A stretch of DNA of 39,082 nt from Acidobacteriota bacterium (lineage in GTDB: Bacteria > Actinomycetota > Acidimicrobiia > Spongiisociales > UBA5794), in the NCBI GenBank assembly GCA_022562055.1, contig JADFQA010000032.1, forward strand, positions 1 to 39,082, read 5' to 3'. Shown here piece by piece: positions 1-8,312 of the stretch (position 1 is its first letter; every line of letters starts with the position of its first letter). The notes under the pieces are model-generated. The model saw nothing but the letters and a program-made list of their open reading frames with translations, had not been told where the DNA came from and did no database searches. The translations under genes were made by a program, and so were the position numbers.

Positions 1-261
1 CCACGCCGCAGCACGCGTCCCGGTCTCGAAGTTGTCGGATGCAACGGTCCCGCCGAACGGGAGCTCCATATGCGTGTGAACATCGATTGACCCCGGGGTC
101 ACAAGTTTGCCGGTCGCGTCGATAACAGTGTCCGCCGACGGTTCAAGATCGTGCGATCCGGAGGCCGCAATCGCAACAATTTTTTCCCCATCGATCAGCA
201 GGTCGGCTTTCATAGTGTCGATGGCCGTGACGATCGTGCCACCCTTGATGAGCGTTTTCAT
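1..261 (-). CDS. hydA: Dihydropyrimidinase (D-hydantoinase), N-terminal part
   Basis: This is the first 87 codons of an amidohydrolase-superfamily enzyme; the rest lies beyond the left window edge. The reading starts MKTLIKGGTIVTA and continues through a small beta-sandwich segment to TPGSIDVHTHMELPFGG, where the HxH metal-binding pair of the TIM barrel sits. Dihydropyrimidinases carry this signature and open the ring of dihydrouracil or dihydrothymine to N-carbamoyl-beta-amino acids in the cytosol. The ATG at 261 follows an AGGAGA ribosome binding site. It lies 24 bp downstream of the aminotransferase stop, as the third gene of a pyrimidine-degradation operon. The context (beta-ureidopropionase and aminotransferase) favours dihydropyrimidinase over allantoinase or generic hydantoinase, although substrate cannot be read from the N-terminus alone. 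Confidence 0.85.
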   Translation of the reverse strand, partial: MKTLIKGGTIVTAIDTMKADLLIDGEKIVAIAASGSHDLEPSADTVIDATGKLVTPGSIDVHTHMELPFGGTVASDNFETGTRAAAW

Positions 262-285
262 GTGTCTCTCCTGGGTCCTGCGGTT

Positions 286-1575
286 CTAGTCAACTTCTCG
301 GATCGCCGCAACGAGAATGGCCGCCCCTTCGTCCATCTCCTCGTCGGTGATACTCAGCGGTGGAGCGATGCGTAATACGTTGCCATACAACCCACCCTTG
401 CCAACGAGAAGACCACGATCCTTGCAAGCTTCGAGCAGAGCCGAAGACTTGCCGGCGTCCGGTTCGTTCGAACCGGACTTCACAGTCTCGATTGCGAGCA
501 TCAGACCCTTGCCACGCAGCTCCGCAATCCATTCCGTTTCATCGACCACAGGTTCCAGAACGCGCCGTAGACGCTCCCCCTGCTTCAGGCTATTCCCCTG
601 CAGGTCGTGCTTTATGAGATAGTCAAGATTCGCAAGTGCTCCCGCTGAAACGAGTGGGTTTCCTCCGAAGGTCGAAATGCTGTTGGCGCCCATAGAATCC
701 ATGATTTCGGCCGTCGTCACGACTCCGCCGATAGCTAGGCCGTTGCCGACCCCCTTCGCAAAAGTCATGATGTCGGGTGTCATGTTGTGGGCTTGGTAGC
801 CCCACAGGTGCTCGCCGGTACGCCCCCAACCAGTCTGGACTTCGTCTGAGATGAACAGGATCCCGTACCGGTCGAGCACTTTCTTGAACTCACCGAAAAA
901 CCCATCAGGCGGGGTGGCAAACCCACCAACTCCTTGGATGGGTTCGGCAATCATGCATGCGACGGTGCCAGACGTCATCATGTCTATGACCTGTTCAAGA
1001 TCCTCCACGCATGCCGCGGTGTAGCTCGCGTCGTCCATGTGACGGAACGGACTCCGCAGCCGATACGGACCCTGTACAAAGTTGACCTTCAAACCGGTGT
1101 AACTAGTCGGCGACCACGACCGATGGCTCGTCAGCGAGACGGCGGTGAACGATCTTCCGTGGTAACTGTTGCGGATCGCCAACACCTCGTTCGATCCACG
1201 GTACGAGGTAGCCAGCATGATCGCGGCGTCGTTCGCTTCGGTCCCGGAAGGTGTAAAGAAGACGCGGGCGTCTTCGATGCCTGACATCTCGGCGATCCGC
1301 TCGGCAAGGGTCACCATCTCGTCAGACAGATACAGCGTTGAGGTGTGGAGCATCTTGGCTGCCTGTTCCTGTATGGCTTTCACAACCTCTGGCACGTTGT
1401 ACCCGGTCATCGTGGTGAGGATTCCCCCAAAGAAATCGAGGTACTTGTTGCCCTCAATGTCCCAGACATGCCGACCTTCGCCATGTGAAATCGCAATCGG
1501 CTCTTCGTAATACAGCGCCAGCCATGACGGCATAACGGCCCTGTGCCGGGCAAGCAGCTCAGCGTGTGTTGTCAT
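286..1575 (-). CDS. Class III PLP aminotransferase (beta-alanine/AGXT2-like)
   Basis: This 429-residue protein is a fold-type I, class III aminotransferase. PSGTEAND (about 109-116) lies in the cofactor phosphate region. ISDEVQTGWGRTG contains the Asp (about 244) that contacts the pyridine nitrogen. The Schiff-base lysine is in TFAKGVGNG (about 274). The ATG at 1575 was chosen over an in-frame start at 1635 because the longer form would run through the beta-ureidopropionase stop and adds a non-homologous leader. Two bases separate that stop (TAG at 1578-1580) from this ATG, so translation is probably coupled. Between beta-ureidopropionase and dihydropyrimidinase, the likely role is transamination of beta-alanine or beta-aminoisobutyrate to the semialdehyde, with pyruvate, glyoxylate or 2-oxoglutarate as acceptor. 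The acceptor is not evident from sequence. An ornithine or GABA aminotransferase is the alternative. Confidence 0.88.
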   Translation of the reverse strand: MTTHAELLARHRAVMPSWLALYYEEPIAISHGEGRHVWDIEGNKYLDFFGGILTTMTGYNVPEVVKAIQEQAAKMLHTSTLYLSDEMVTLAERIAEMSGIEDARVFFTPSGTEANDAAIMLATSYRGSNEVLAIRNSYHGRSFTAVSLTSHRSWSPTSYTGLKVNFVQGPYRLRSPFRHMDDASYTAACVEDLEQVIDMMTSGTVACMIAEPIQGVGGFATPPDGFFGEFKKVLDRYGILFISDEVQTGWGRTGEHLWGYQAHNMTPDIMTFAKGVGNGLAIGGVVTTAEIMDSMGANSISTFGGNPLVSAGALANLDYLIKHDLQGNSLKQGERLRRVLEPVVDETEWIAELRGKGLMLAIETVKSGSNEPDAGKSSALLEACKDRGLLVGKGGLYGNVLRIAPPLSITDEEMDEGAAILVAAIREVD

Positions 1576-1577
1576 GC

Positions 1578-2420
1578 CTAACCCTCGGTAAGCGAACCAT
1601 ACGCATCCGGCCTCCGGTCGCGGTAGAAAGCCCATTGGTTGCGGGTTTCCGCAATGAGATCCAGATCGAGGTCACGGATGACCAATTCGGCGTTTTGGTC
1701 GGATGCGGTGCCGTCGACGAACTGCCCGCGTGGATTTGCGAAATACGACGTTCCGTAAAAGTCATTGTCACCGAGTGATTCGATTCCGACCCTGTTGATT
1801 GCGCCCACGAAATACATATTCGCCGCTGCCGACGCCGTCTGCTCCAACTGCCAGAGATACGAAGACAATCCACGGCTGGTAGCCGAAGGGTTGAACACGA
1901 TCTCGGCACCTGCAAGGCCCAGTGCCCGCCACCCCTCCGGAAAATGCCGGTCGTAGCAAATGTATACGGCTACCTTGCCAACGGCGGTCTCGAAGATTGG
2001 ATACCCCAGGTTGCCCGGCCGGAAGTAGAACTTCTCCCAGAACCCTTTGACCTGCGGGATGTGGGTCTTGCGGTACTTACCGAGGTAGGTGCCGTCAGCG
2101 TCAATCACCGCAGCAGTGTTGTACAAAAACCCCGGTTGCTCAAGTTCGTACATCGGGAGCACCAACACCATGTTGAGTTCCTTGGCTAGAGCTTGAAACC
2201 GTTTGGTTGTCGGACCGTCAGGAATCGCCTCGGCGTAGTCGTAGTACTCAGTCTCCTGGACCTGGCAGAAGTAGGGTCCGTAGAACAACTCCTGGAAACA
2301 CATGACCTGCGCTCCCTCAGCGGCGGCCTCACGAGCGTATTTCTCGTGAACATCGATCATGGACTCCTTGTCGCCCGTCCACTCGGTCTGCAGAATTGCG
2401 GCTCGTATCACTCTGCTCAT
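1578..2420 (-). CDS. Beta-ureidopropionase / N-carbamoyl amidohydrolase (nitrilase superfamily)
   Basis: This is a 280-residue carbon-nitrogen hydrolase. The nitrilase-superfamily triad is visible: Glu44 in CFQELFYGPYF, Lys118 in GKYRKTHIPQ and the nucleophile Cys155 in VYICYDRHFPEGWR. The YGPYF and ICYDRHFPE contexts match the beta-ureidopropionase branch, which hydrolyses N-carbamoyl-beta-alanine to beta-alanine, CO2 and ammonia. A TTG start at 2432 also exists in frame, but a GAGGA sits immediately in front of it with no spacing. The same GAGGA is 12 bases from the ATG at 2420, so I use the ATG. This is the first gene of the pyrimidine-catabolic operon and is preceded by a recognisable promoter. 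An N-carbamoyl-D-amino acid hydrolase or putrescine amidase is less likely given the neighbours. Confidence 0.88.
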   Translation of the reverse strand: MSRVIRAAILQTEWTGDKESMIDVHEKYAREAAAEGAQVMCFQELFYGPYFCQVQETEYYDYAEAIPDGPTTKRFQALAKELNMVLVLPMYELEQPGFLYNTAAVIDADGTYLGKYRKTHIPQVKGFWEKFYFRPGNLGYPIFETAVGKVAVYICYDRHFPEGWRALGLAGAEIVFNPSATSRGLSSYLWQLEQTASAAANMYFVGAINRVGIESLGDNDFYGTSYFANPRGQFVDGTASDQNAELVIRDLDLDLIAETRNQWAFYRDRRPDAYGSLTEG

Positions 2421-2481
2421 AGTTCGATCCAATCCTCGAGGCCCAGGTCATCCGCCGGGATCGCATGCCAGCGTGGACCCG

Positions 2482-2510
2482 ACTATATGCCCCCCACCAC
2501 ATTGACACAA
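2482..2510 (-). promoter_or_regulatory. Candidate sigma70-type promoter of the pyrimidine-catabolic operon
   Basis: Read on the minus strand, a TTGTGT box (2505-2510) and a TATAGT box (2482-2487) are separated by exactly 17 bases. TATAGT differs from the consensus at one position, while the -35 box matches at the first three. Transcription would start near 2475, about 55 bases before the beta-ureidopropionase ATG. The remainder of the 269-bp divergent gap up to 2690 holds the palindrome described separately and no obvious promoter for the plus-strand gene. Confidence 0.45.
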
Positions 2511-2522
2511 CTAACGCGTTAG
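2511..2522. promoter_or_regulatory. Palindrome CTAACGCGTTAG next to the -35 box, candidate operator
   Basis: This perfect 12-bp palindrome abuts the -35 hexamer of the candidate minus-strand promoter. Its symmetry and size suit a dimeric repressor or activator of TetR or GntR type. No regulator gene of either kind is adjacent in the window, so the partner is unknown. Confidence 0.4.
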
Positions 2523-2689
2523 CACGAACGAGACGCACGCGCGCTTCCGCATAGGCCCAAGACAACCGATCCGCAGCTTCAGAAAAATCGGCGTGTGGCC
2601 GATACTGTTCGGGTACCGGCGACCGGCTGTGGGGATATACGCGGCCGACGCTCAGACACATAGACCGCAAGCCAGAGCTACCTAGTCAG

Positions 2690-5188
2690 ATGCACAAAAC
2701 TCATCGCCCGGGACGCATCGCGACAGCCATTGTTGTGATGGCTGCCGTGTTCGTCCCTGTCAACGCCGCTGCTCCGTCTGCGCATGCCGCTTCGACTACC
2801 TACCTCGATGAGGGATACGACGCTCCCCCATCCACATGGGGCACCGACTGGTTCGATTCTGACATCGGTAGCCGCAACCGAATTTCGACGATCTCAGACG
2901 GAATCGAGGGATCTGGGATTCGCGTAACGATACCCACGGGATCTCATTTCGGATCAGCAATGCGCTGGGAGTTTGCGGCCAATGGTGAGACAGAACCCGA
3001 CGAACTGTTCTACCGCTACTGGCTGAGATTCCCCGATGGGTTTACAAACTACGGTCAGGGCAAACTTCCGGGACCGTCAGGGTTGTACTCAAGCTCGGGC
3101 CGCAACAAGATCAGGCCCGGTGATGCAAACCCGGGATGGTCCGCACGGATGATGTTCACAGCACCTGATGCAGACAGAGCTGGAACGCACACGCAGATCG
3201 GATTTTACGTGTACCACCGCGGACAGCCCGGCTCCTCTGGTGAAACCGAACCGTGGCACGACTCTCCTGGCGTCCTGGAACATAGCCGCTGGTACTGCGT
3301 CGAAGGCCGGGTAGTTATGAACACGCCCGGTGTCGCGAATGGTGTTCTCGAAGGCTGGGTTGACGAAAAGCTGGCGTACTACGACGATCGCTTCACCTTC
3401 CGAGGGTCGGCCGATTCTGGGATCAACGTGCGCGAATTCTGGTCTGACGTGTATTACGGAGGAACGGCGACAGCACCGGGCACCATGTCTTTCGATTTCG
3501 ACGAACTTGTCTTGTCGGACCAGCGAGTTGGTTGTGGCGGACGCGGCTCGGGGTTTCGAGACACGTCCGACAGCGTTCACGAGACCAACATCGACAAGCT
3601 TGCCTTTGCAGGGATTACAAAAGGTTGCAACCCGCCCGATAACTCGCGATTCTGCCCCAAGGACTCGGTCACCCGCGGCCAGATGGCAGCGTTTCTCGAC
3701 CGGGCTCTCAACCTAGAACCAACAACGATTGATTTCTTTGATGATGACTCAGACTCCATTTTCGAGGCGAACATCAACCGCCTCGCAGCGTCTGGCATCA
3801 CGCGCGGCTGTAGAGACCGAACCTACTGCCCGGAGAGGCCTGTTACCCGCGGAGAAATGGCGGCGTTTCTTGCTCGCGGTCTATCGCTACCGTCCGGTGG
3901 AGTCGACCTCTTCACGGACGACGACGACTCGATCTTCGCCGGATCCATCGATCGTCTGGCGTCGGCCGGGATCACGGCTGGTTGTAACCCGCCGGCCAAC
4001 GACCAGTTCTGCCCTGACGATTTCGTGACACGCGGTCAGATGGCCTCGTTCCTCTCAAGGGCACTCGCTCTCGCTGACCCTCCACCGCCTCCGCCGGGGT
4101 ACACCGCCCCAACAGTCCCCAACGGATACGACGCCGTAGTGCCTCTCGGGTGGTCCATTCAAAGTGTCATCGACCAACAGCCCCCGGGCGCCACAATCCT
4201 CGTACGTAGCGGTACGTACCTGCGTCAGGAAATCCGTCCCAAAGCGGGCCAAACGATCGACGGAGAACCGGGCGCCAAGCTCGACGGTATGTGGGACTAC
4301 AGCTATGCATTCACCGACATAGATAACCCGGTTAACGGCGTCACCATCAGCGGATTTGAGGTCACGCGGTACAACTCCGTAGCCGGGACCGGCGCAATCC
4401 ACGGCGCCGGCGACAACTGGACCGTATCGAACTGCATCGTGCATGACAACAAATACGCGGGTGTGACGGTGTCGGATGGTGGAACGATCTCGGACTGCAC
4501 CATCTATGACCACGGCTACGACGCGATCCTCATCACAAACGTGTCCAACGTCACGATCGCAAACAACGAGATCTACCAGAACGGCGACCGCAGCAAGTTC
4601 TACGGCGCGGTGAGGCTTCAAAACACGACCAACGTTGTGATATCAGGAAACAACATACACGACAACGACGCCCGTGGTATCTGGGGCGACTTGGACAACC
4701 TGAACACGGTGTACTCGCAAAACACCATCACCAACAACTGGCGCGGCGCCATCTATCACAAATTTTCCTACGACGTGACCATCAAGGACAACGTGCTGAC
4801 ATCGAACGCCACCCAGCAGCCAGACACCATCCTTAATGCTGCAATAGTCGTCCGTGGTCCCAACGCCACCATTTTCGGAAACACCGTTCAATACAACCGC
4901 AACGGCATCATCATCTACGGCCAGGGTCTGGATTCCACGTACGGAAAGTACGGTGTGCTTACTGCGACTGGCGCATCGGTCGACAACAACGCTGTGACCG
5001 ACTCTGGCAAGAGCGGAACGACAACCAACGGCACAAACATCAGCATTGGCGTGTTCGACGACAACAACTACGTCTATCCAGACGCTTCGACAGACTGGTT
5101 CGTCTACCTCAGCGGTTCAGGGCGCACATGGGCCGAGTGGCAGGCCGAGGGATCTGACCCGAACGGCACGTTCACCGTCTCCCCGTGA
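2690..5188 (+). CDS. Secreted multidomain protein: lyase-like, three SLH-like repeats, parallel beta-helix
   Basis: The 832-residue protein opens with a signal peptide (about 1-34; basic RPGR, hydrophobic core, AHA-A cleavage site). Residues about 36-283 form a Trp/Tyr-rich beta-sandwich-like region resembling the polysaccharide-lyase / concanavalin-like fold (segments such as FYRYWLRFPDGF and GFYVYHRGQ). Three SLH-like repeats follow at roughly 289-343, 347-402 and 405-460. Each has the pattern D..DSxxxxxI..LA..GIT.GC...FCP...VTRGQMAxFLxRAL, with a conserved Cys pair. A PPPPPPG linker at about 463-469 leads into about 350 residues of Asn/Gly-rich right-handed beta-helix repeats (NosD/PbH1-like) reaching the C-terminus. 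The protein is presumably exported and wall-associated, and may bind or cleave a polysaccharide. No catalytic residues could be assigned. The ATG has no strong ribosome binding site. The gene converges on tmRNA. Confidence 0.8.
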   Translation: MHKTHRPGRIATAIVVMAAVFVPVNAAAPSAHAASTTYLDEGYDAPPSTWGTDWFDSDIGSRNRISTISDGIEGSGIRVTIPTGSHFGSAMRWEFAANGETEPDELFYRYWLRFPDGFTNYGQGKLPGPSGLYSSSGRNKIRPGDANPGWSARMMFTAPDADRAGTHTQIGFYVYHRGQPGSSGETEPWHDSPGVLEHSRWYCVEGRVVMNTPGVANGVLEGWVDEKLAYYDDRFTFRGSADSGINVREFWSDVYYGGTATAPGTMSFDFDELVLSDQRVGCGGRGSGFRDTSDSVHETNIDKLAFAGITKGCNPPDNSRFCPKDSVTRGQMAAFLDRALNLEPTTIDFFDDDSDSIFEANINRLAASGITRGCRDRTYCPERPVTRGEMAAFLARGLSLPSGGVDLFTDDDDSIFAGSIDRLASAGITAGCNPPANDQFCPDDFVTRGQMASFLSRALALADPPPPPPGYTAPTVPNGYDAVVPLGWSIQSVIDQQPPGATILVRSGTYLRQEIRPKAGQTIDGEPGAKLDGMWDYSYAFTDIDNPVNGVTISGFEVTRYNSVAGTGAIHGAGDNWTVSNCIVHDNKYAGVTVSDGGTISDCTIYDHGYDAILITNVSNVTIANNEIYQNGDRSKFYGAVRLQNTTNVVISGNNIHDNDARGIWGDLDNLNTVYSQNTITNNWRGAIYHKFSYDVTIKDNVLTSNATQQPDTILNAAIVVRGPNATIFGNTVQYNRNGIIIYGQGLDSTYGKYGVLTATGASVDNNAVTDSGKSGTTTNGTNISIGVFDDNNYVYPDASTDWFVYLSGSGRTWAEWQAEGSDPNGTFTVSP

Positions 5189-5214
5189 GCCGGCGGGCCG
5201 CTGCCAATGGCGAA

Positions 5215-5268
5215 CCACAACACTGAAGAGGGCGGGCCCTTGCGGGTCCGCCCTCTTCAGTGTTGTGG
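5215..5268. terminator. Long hairpin between convergent genes, probable bidirectional terminator
   Basis: A perfect 21-bp inverted repeat pairs 5215-5235 with 5248-5268. Four further pairs (one G-U) close a four-base loop, giving about 25 bp of stem. It lies between the stop of the secreted protein and the 3' end of tmRNA and overlaps the last three mature tmRNA nucleotides. Neither strand has a T-tract after the stem, so termination may be Rho-assisted, or the hairpin may serve 3'-end processing. Confidence 0.6.
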
Positions 5269-5619
5269 AGGTGGGGGGAGTCGAACCCCCGTCCTATGAG
5301 GTTTCAGCGCCGGCATCTCCGAGCGCAGCCAACAGCGAGCGTTTCGGAAACATGGGACCGCCGTCGGCAAAGTATTCCCTCGTTCCTAGTCAGAATTAGT
5401 CTTGAGCTCCCAGTCCTAACCCCTGAGTGCAGCATCCCGTATTGCGTTACCCGGGACCGGCGAGACGGGAACCCTCCGGGCGGATAGACCGCTTAGTTAG
5501 GCGGCCAGTGCCAGATTGTCGTCGGCACGTATTTGTTTACCGGCTTTTAACGAGGACTCCGGTGTACCTCGGCTCGCTTCCGACACATCAACTCTCACAG
5601 TCGAAACCGTGTCACCCCC
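5266..5619 (-). ncRNA. ssrA: Transfer-messenger RNA (tmRNA)
   Basis: The tRNA-like ends pair on the minus strand: 5' GGGGGUG (5619-5613) with 3' CACCUCC (5273-5267), including a G3-U70 wobble, the alanyl-tRNA synthetase identity element. The discriminator is A at 5266. The T-arm reads GGGGG-UUCGACU-CCCCC, and the 5' side carries the ACGGUUUCGACU segment typical of tmRNA. The internal reading frame has a resume codon GCC at 5526-5524 and encodes ADDNLALAA before UAA at 5499-5497. It aligns with the E. coli resume region (CCUCGUAAAAAGCCG-like context upstream). CCA is not encoded. The length is 354 nt, normal for the one-piece form. It rescues ribosomes stalled on mRNA lacking a stop, together with SmpB, whose gene lies 86 bp upstream. 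Confidence 0.95.
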
Positions 5620-5665
5620 AACAGGGGTACAACACCATCGGTGTGCGGTTCTAGTGTACCAGTCG

Positions 5666-5689
5666 GCTCAACGAACGTCTCGGTTGAGC
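5666..5689 (-). other. Small inverted repeat between smpB and ssrA
   Basis: GCTCAAC (5666-5672) and GTTGAGC (5683-5689) form a 7-bp stem with a 10-base loop in the 86-bp gap between smpB and tmRNA. It could be a weak terminator of the smpB transcript or part of the tmRNA promoter region. A TACACT -10-like box lies at 5658-5653, but I see no matching -35 box. Confidence 0.3.
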
Positions 5690-5705
5690 GTATCTGCTTG
5701 CCGTT

Positions 5706-6179
5706 CTACCCGTCGCGTTGACGGCGTACAGCGCGATCCATCTCGCGTTTCTCCTCGCGTGTACGGATCGCCTGACGTTTGTCGTAGTTCCGACGGCCTT
5801 TTACCAACGCTAGTTCGATCTTGACCCGGTTGTTTTTGAAGTAAACCTTAAGCGGCACGAGAGTGAGGCCCTGCTCCTTGATGCGCCCGGAAAGTCGATC
5901 AATTTCGCGCCGGTGCATCAGTAGCTTGCGTCGCCGCTCGGCTTCGTGGCCACCTTCCCTGGCGAACAAGTACGGTGCGATGTGCATGTTCTCCAACCAC
6001 ACCTCGTTCTCGCTGATCTCCGCATAGGCGTCCTTGATGACCACCTCGGCGGCGCGCAGTGATTTCACCTCTGACCCGGTCAAAACTACGCCGCATTCCC
6101 AAGTGTCGAGTATGTCGTAGTCGTGGCGGGCGCGACGATTCGTCGCGACCGTGACATCAGATCCACTGCTCTTAGCCAT
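5706..6179 (-). CDS. smpB: SsrA-binding protein SmpB
   Basis: This 157-residue protein is the tmRNA partner that places the tRNA-like domain in the ribosomal A site. Family motifs are clear: NRRARHDYDILDTWECGVVLTGSEVKSLR near the N-terminus, then LENMHIAPY, the RRKLLMHRREI segment and GLTLVPLKVYFKNNRVKIELALVKGRRNYDKR. The C-terminal basic tail (KRQAIRTREEKREMDRAVRRQ), which becomes helical in the mRNA channel, is complete. The ATG at 6179 was chosen over a much longer in-frame extension because homology begins at MAKSSGSD and the upstream gene ends only 5 bp earlier. It follows the M23 gene in a ftsE-ftsX-M23-smpB order known from other Actinobacteria, where smpB is next to ftsX. Confidence 0.96.
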   Translation of the reverse strand: MAKSSGSDVTVATNRRARHDYDILDTWECGVVLTGSEVKSLRAAEVVIKDAYAEISENEVWLENMHIAPYLFAREGGHEAERRRKLLMHRREIDRLSGRIKEQGLTLVPLKVYFKNNRVKIELALVKGRRNYDKRQAIRTREEKREMDRAVRRQRDG

Positions 6180-6184
6180 CCCGT

Positions 6185-7372
6185 TTACAAGTATGGGGCT
6201 GGGTTGACGGGGTTGCCGTTCAGCCGCACCTCGAAATGCAGGTGCGGTCCGGTCGACAGCCCCGATGAACCAACAAACCCGATGACGTCGCCAGCTTTGA
6301 CGTCTTGGCCCACCGAGACGTTGACACCCTTCTGGTGGGCGTACAGGGTCGTCATGCCACCAGCGTGGACGATAATGACGGTGTTCCCGTAACCGCCGTT
6401 CCACCCGGCGAGAATGACCCTGCCGCCCGCAGCCGCTCTGATGTTGGTACCACTTGCACCGGCCAGGTCGATCCCTGTATGCATCCGTACTGTCCCCAGA
6501 ATTGGGTGTACACGCGGCCCGAATGGCGATGTGACACGTCCCGAAACGGGACGAAGCAGCACTCCCGGAGTCGTGCCACTCGGATTGTTGTTCTCACGAA
6601 TCAGCGCCTTGATCCGATCCTGGTCTTCATCCAGGACTTCCAGCGCGTTCTCGAAATGGACTATCTCGTCGTCAAGTTTGGCAAGGATTGCTGCCTGTCG
6701 ATCAAGTTCCGCCTTCTGGGCACCTTGTCGCAGCTCAACACGATCACGAATCTCGACAAGTCGAGCCTCGGTGTCGGCGAGTCGTTTGACAAGGTCGGCT
6801 TGCTTGTCCTCGGCGACGTCGATGAGTTCTTGCTGGCGATCCTCTTGCTGCTCGAGAGTTTCGAGCCGAACGAACAGCACGTCGTTGGTGTTGGAGGCCC
6901 GGATGAGATATTCACCCCGTACCATGACGTCCGTCACACTTGCCGCGTCCATAAAGAAGACCGGCGACTCGACAGCGCCGTTGATGTACTCGCGTCTTGC
7001 AAGATCGATGGCGGCAGCTCGATTGGCGGCCTTCTCAACGCCCATCACCTCGAGGCGACGGTACGAGACGTCGAGCTTTTTCCTCAGCGTGTCCAGGGTC
7101 GCCAGGTTGTCGTCGAGATCGACGGTAGCCGCAAGTAGTTCCGCCTCTGAGGAGTCGAGTTGGTCGTTGATGTCATGAAGAATCTCGTGTGTCGCAAGGA
7201 TCTCCTGCGCCAACTCGCTGCGGGCGCCGTCAGCACCTTCGATCTGCTCTGCAAGTTCGCGCATCCGACGCTGGACGTCGTCGAGTTCGCCCTCAAGACC
7301 GTGGGCCCCGGCGAAACCAGGCACAGCCAGTACGAGTCCGGCGACGAGCAACCACAAGACGCTCCTCTTCAC
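6185..7372 (-). CDS. EnvC-like coiled-coil protein with M23 peptidase domain
   Basis: This protein of about 395 residues starts with a signal peptide or N-terminal anchor (KRSVLWLLVAGLVLAVPGFAGA). It continues as a long coiled coil rich in Leu/Glu/Gln (about 25-265) and ends in a LytM/M23 domain. The zinc ligands are present: His298 and Asp302 in MHTGID, His346 in LYAH, and His377/His379 in PHLHFE. LytM activity therefore looks intact, unlike degenerate E. coli EnvC. Lying directly after ftsX, it is the probable FtsEX-controlled peptidoglycan hydrolase or hydrolase activator, acting in the wall at division, comparable to EnvC, PcsB or RipC. GTG at 7372 is my preferred start; TTG at 7390 is possible. 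Neither has a strong ribosome binding site. Confidence 0.88.
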   Translation of the reverse strand: MKRSVLWLLVAGLVLAVPGFAGAHGLEGELDDVQRRMRELAEQIEGADGARSELAQEILATHEILHDINDQLDSSEAELLAATVDLDDNLATLDTLRKKLDVSYRRLEVMGVEKAANRAAAIDLARREYINGAVESPVFFMDAASVTDVMVRGEYLIRASNTNDVLFVRLETLEQQEDRQQELIDVAEDKQADLVKRLADTEARLVEIRDRVELRQGAQKAELDRQAAILAKLDDEIVHFENALEVLDEDQDRIKALIRENNNPSGTTPGVLLRPVSGRVTSPFGPRVHPILGTVRMHTGIDLAGASGTNIRAAAGGRVILAGWNGGYGNTVIIVHAGGMTTLYAHQKGVNVSVGQDVKAGDVIGFVGSSGLSTGPHLHFEVRLNGNPVNPAPYL

Positions 7373-7433
7373 GAGCGGACCCGACAACAATCTGCACCCA
7401 TCACACCGCTGACCAGGTTTCGGTGCAAGGCCA

Positions 7434-8312
7434 CTACAGCTTGATCCCTCGGTGCAGAACCAGACTTAGGCTGGAACCGACGAATCCGACGACTGCACCG
7501 AAGACAACTATCAACACCGACCACTGCGACAAAAACGCATTGCCGACGTCAATCGAAATGAGATTTGGAATTTCGGCTCTGAGCGCGGTTCGGTACAGCG
7601 CTAACACGAACCCCACAGAGAACAAGCCTCCCAAGGTCCCCTCAACAACCCCTTCGATGATAAACGGGGTCCGAACGAACCACCGGCTAGCACCAACTAA
7701 TTGCATTATTTCGATTTCGTCCCGCCGCGCGTAGATCGCCATGTGGATGGTGTTCGCAATAAGCGCTATCGCAGCAATTCCGAGCGCGGTCGCAAGCACG
7801 AGCGAGAATGTTTGCAGGGCCGTACGCAGTGAAATTAGGCGCTCCACCGCGTCGTCGGCGGACCGCACCTTGTCGACGCCCGGTAGACCCTGGAGTTGGG
7901 CGGCTACACCTTCGACGTCCTCAAGGTCAGACGGAGCAATCCGCAATGACGCAGGGATAAAGGATGGGTTTTCCTCAAGCAGACGCAGCCGGGCCGGATC
8001 GCTAGCAAACAGTCGGCGGGCCTCTTCGATCGCCTGCGGTTTGGAGAAGAAGTTGACGTTCTCGACCCCGTCCCACGATGACACTTCTGCTACAAGACCC
8101 GCCGGATCGACAACGTCGTCCCGCAGGTATGCGATGACCCTCACATCCTCCTGCCACTCCTGGAGGGTGACTTCTGCGATCTGACCGAAAATGATCGATC
8201 CGAACGTGAGGAACAGAGAGATAAACACCGCAAGAACAGCGCCAAGCACGACCACAAGATTCCTCGAAATGTTCCGGAACGCCTCCGAAAGCATGTAGGA
8301 CACCCGTCTCAT
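7434..8312 (-). CDS. ftsX: Cell division protein FtsX
   Basis: This 292-residue permease-like subunit of the FtsEX complex has four predicted membrane helices (about 19-43, 168-192, 220-245 and 262-284). The large extracytoplasmic loop between the first two is where partner hydrolases bind. The juxtamembrane segment [27 protein letters not shown] is characteristic of FtsX. The start codon overlaps the ftsE stop by four bases (ATGA), so the two subunits are translationally coupled. ATP hydrolysis by FtsE is thought to be transmitted through FtsX to a wall hydrolase, which here is likely the M23 protein encoded 61 bp downstream. Confidence 0.95.
   Translation of the reverse strand: MRRVSYMLSEAFRNISRNLVVVLGAVLAVFISLFLTFGSIIFGQIAEVTLQEWQEDVRVIAYLRDDVVDPAGLVAEVSSWDGVENVNFFSKPQAIEEARRLFASDPARLRLLEENPSFIPASLRIAPSDLEDVEGVAAQLQGLPGVDKVRSADDAVERLISLRTALQTFSLVLATALGIAAIALIANTIHMAIYARRDEIEIMQLVGASRWFVRTPFIIEGVVEGTLGGLFSVGFVLALYRTALRAEIPNLISIDVGNAFLSQWSVLIVVFGAVVGFVGSSLSLVLHRGIKL

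Noticed and set aside
5260-5487. Short plus-strand frames over the tmRNA region
   Set aside because: The segment forms the tRNA-like ends and pseudoknot region of tmRNA on the other strand.
6305-7138. 277- and 254-residue plus-strand frames opposite the M23 protein
   Set aside because: They are antisense to an intact coiled-coil/M23 gene and their translation has no family features.
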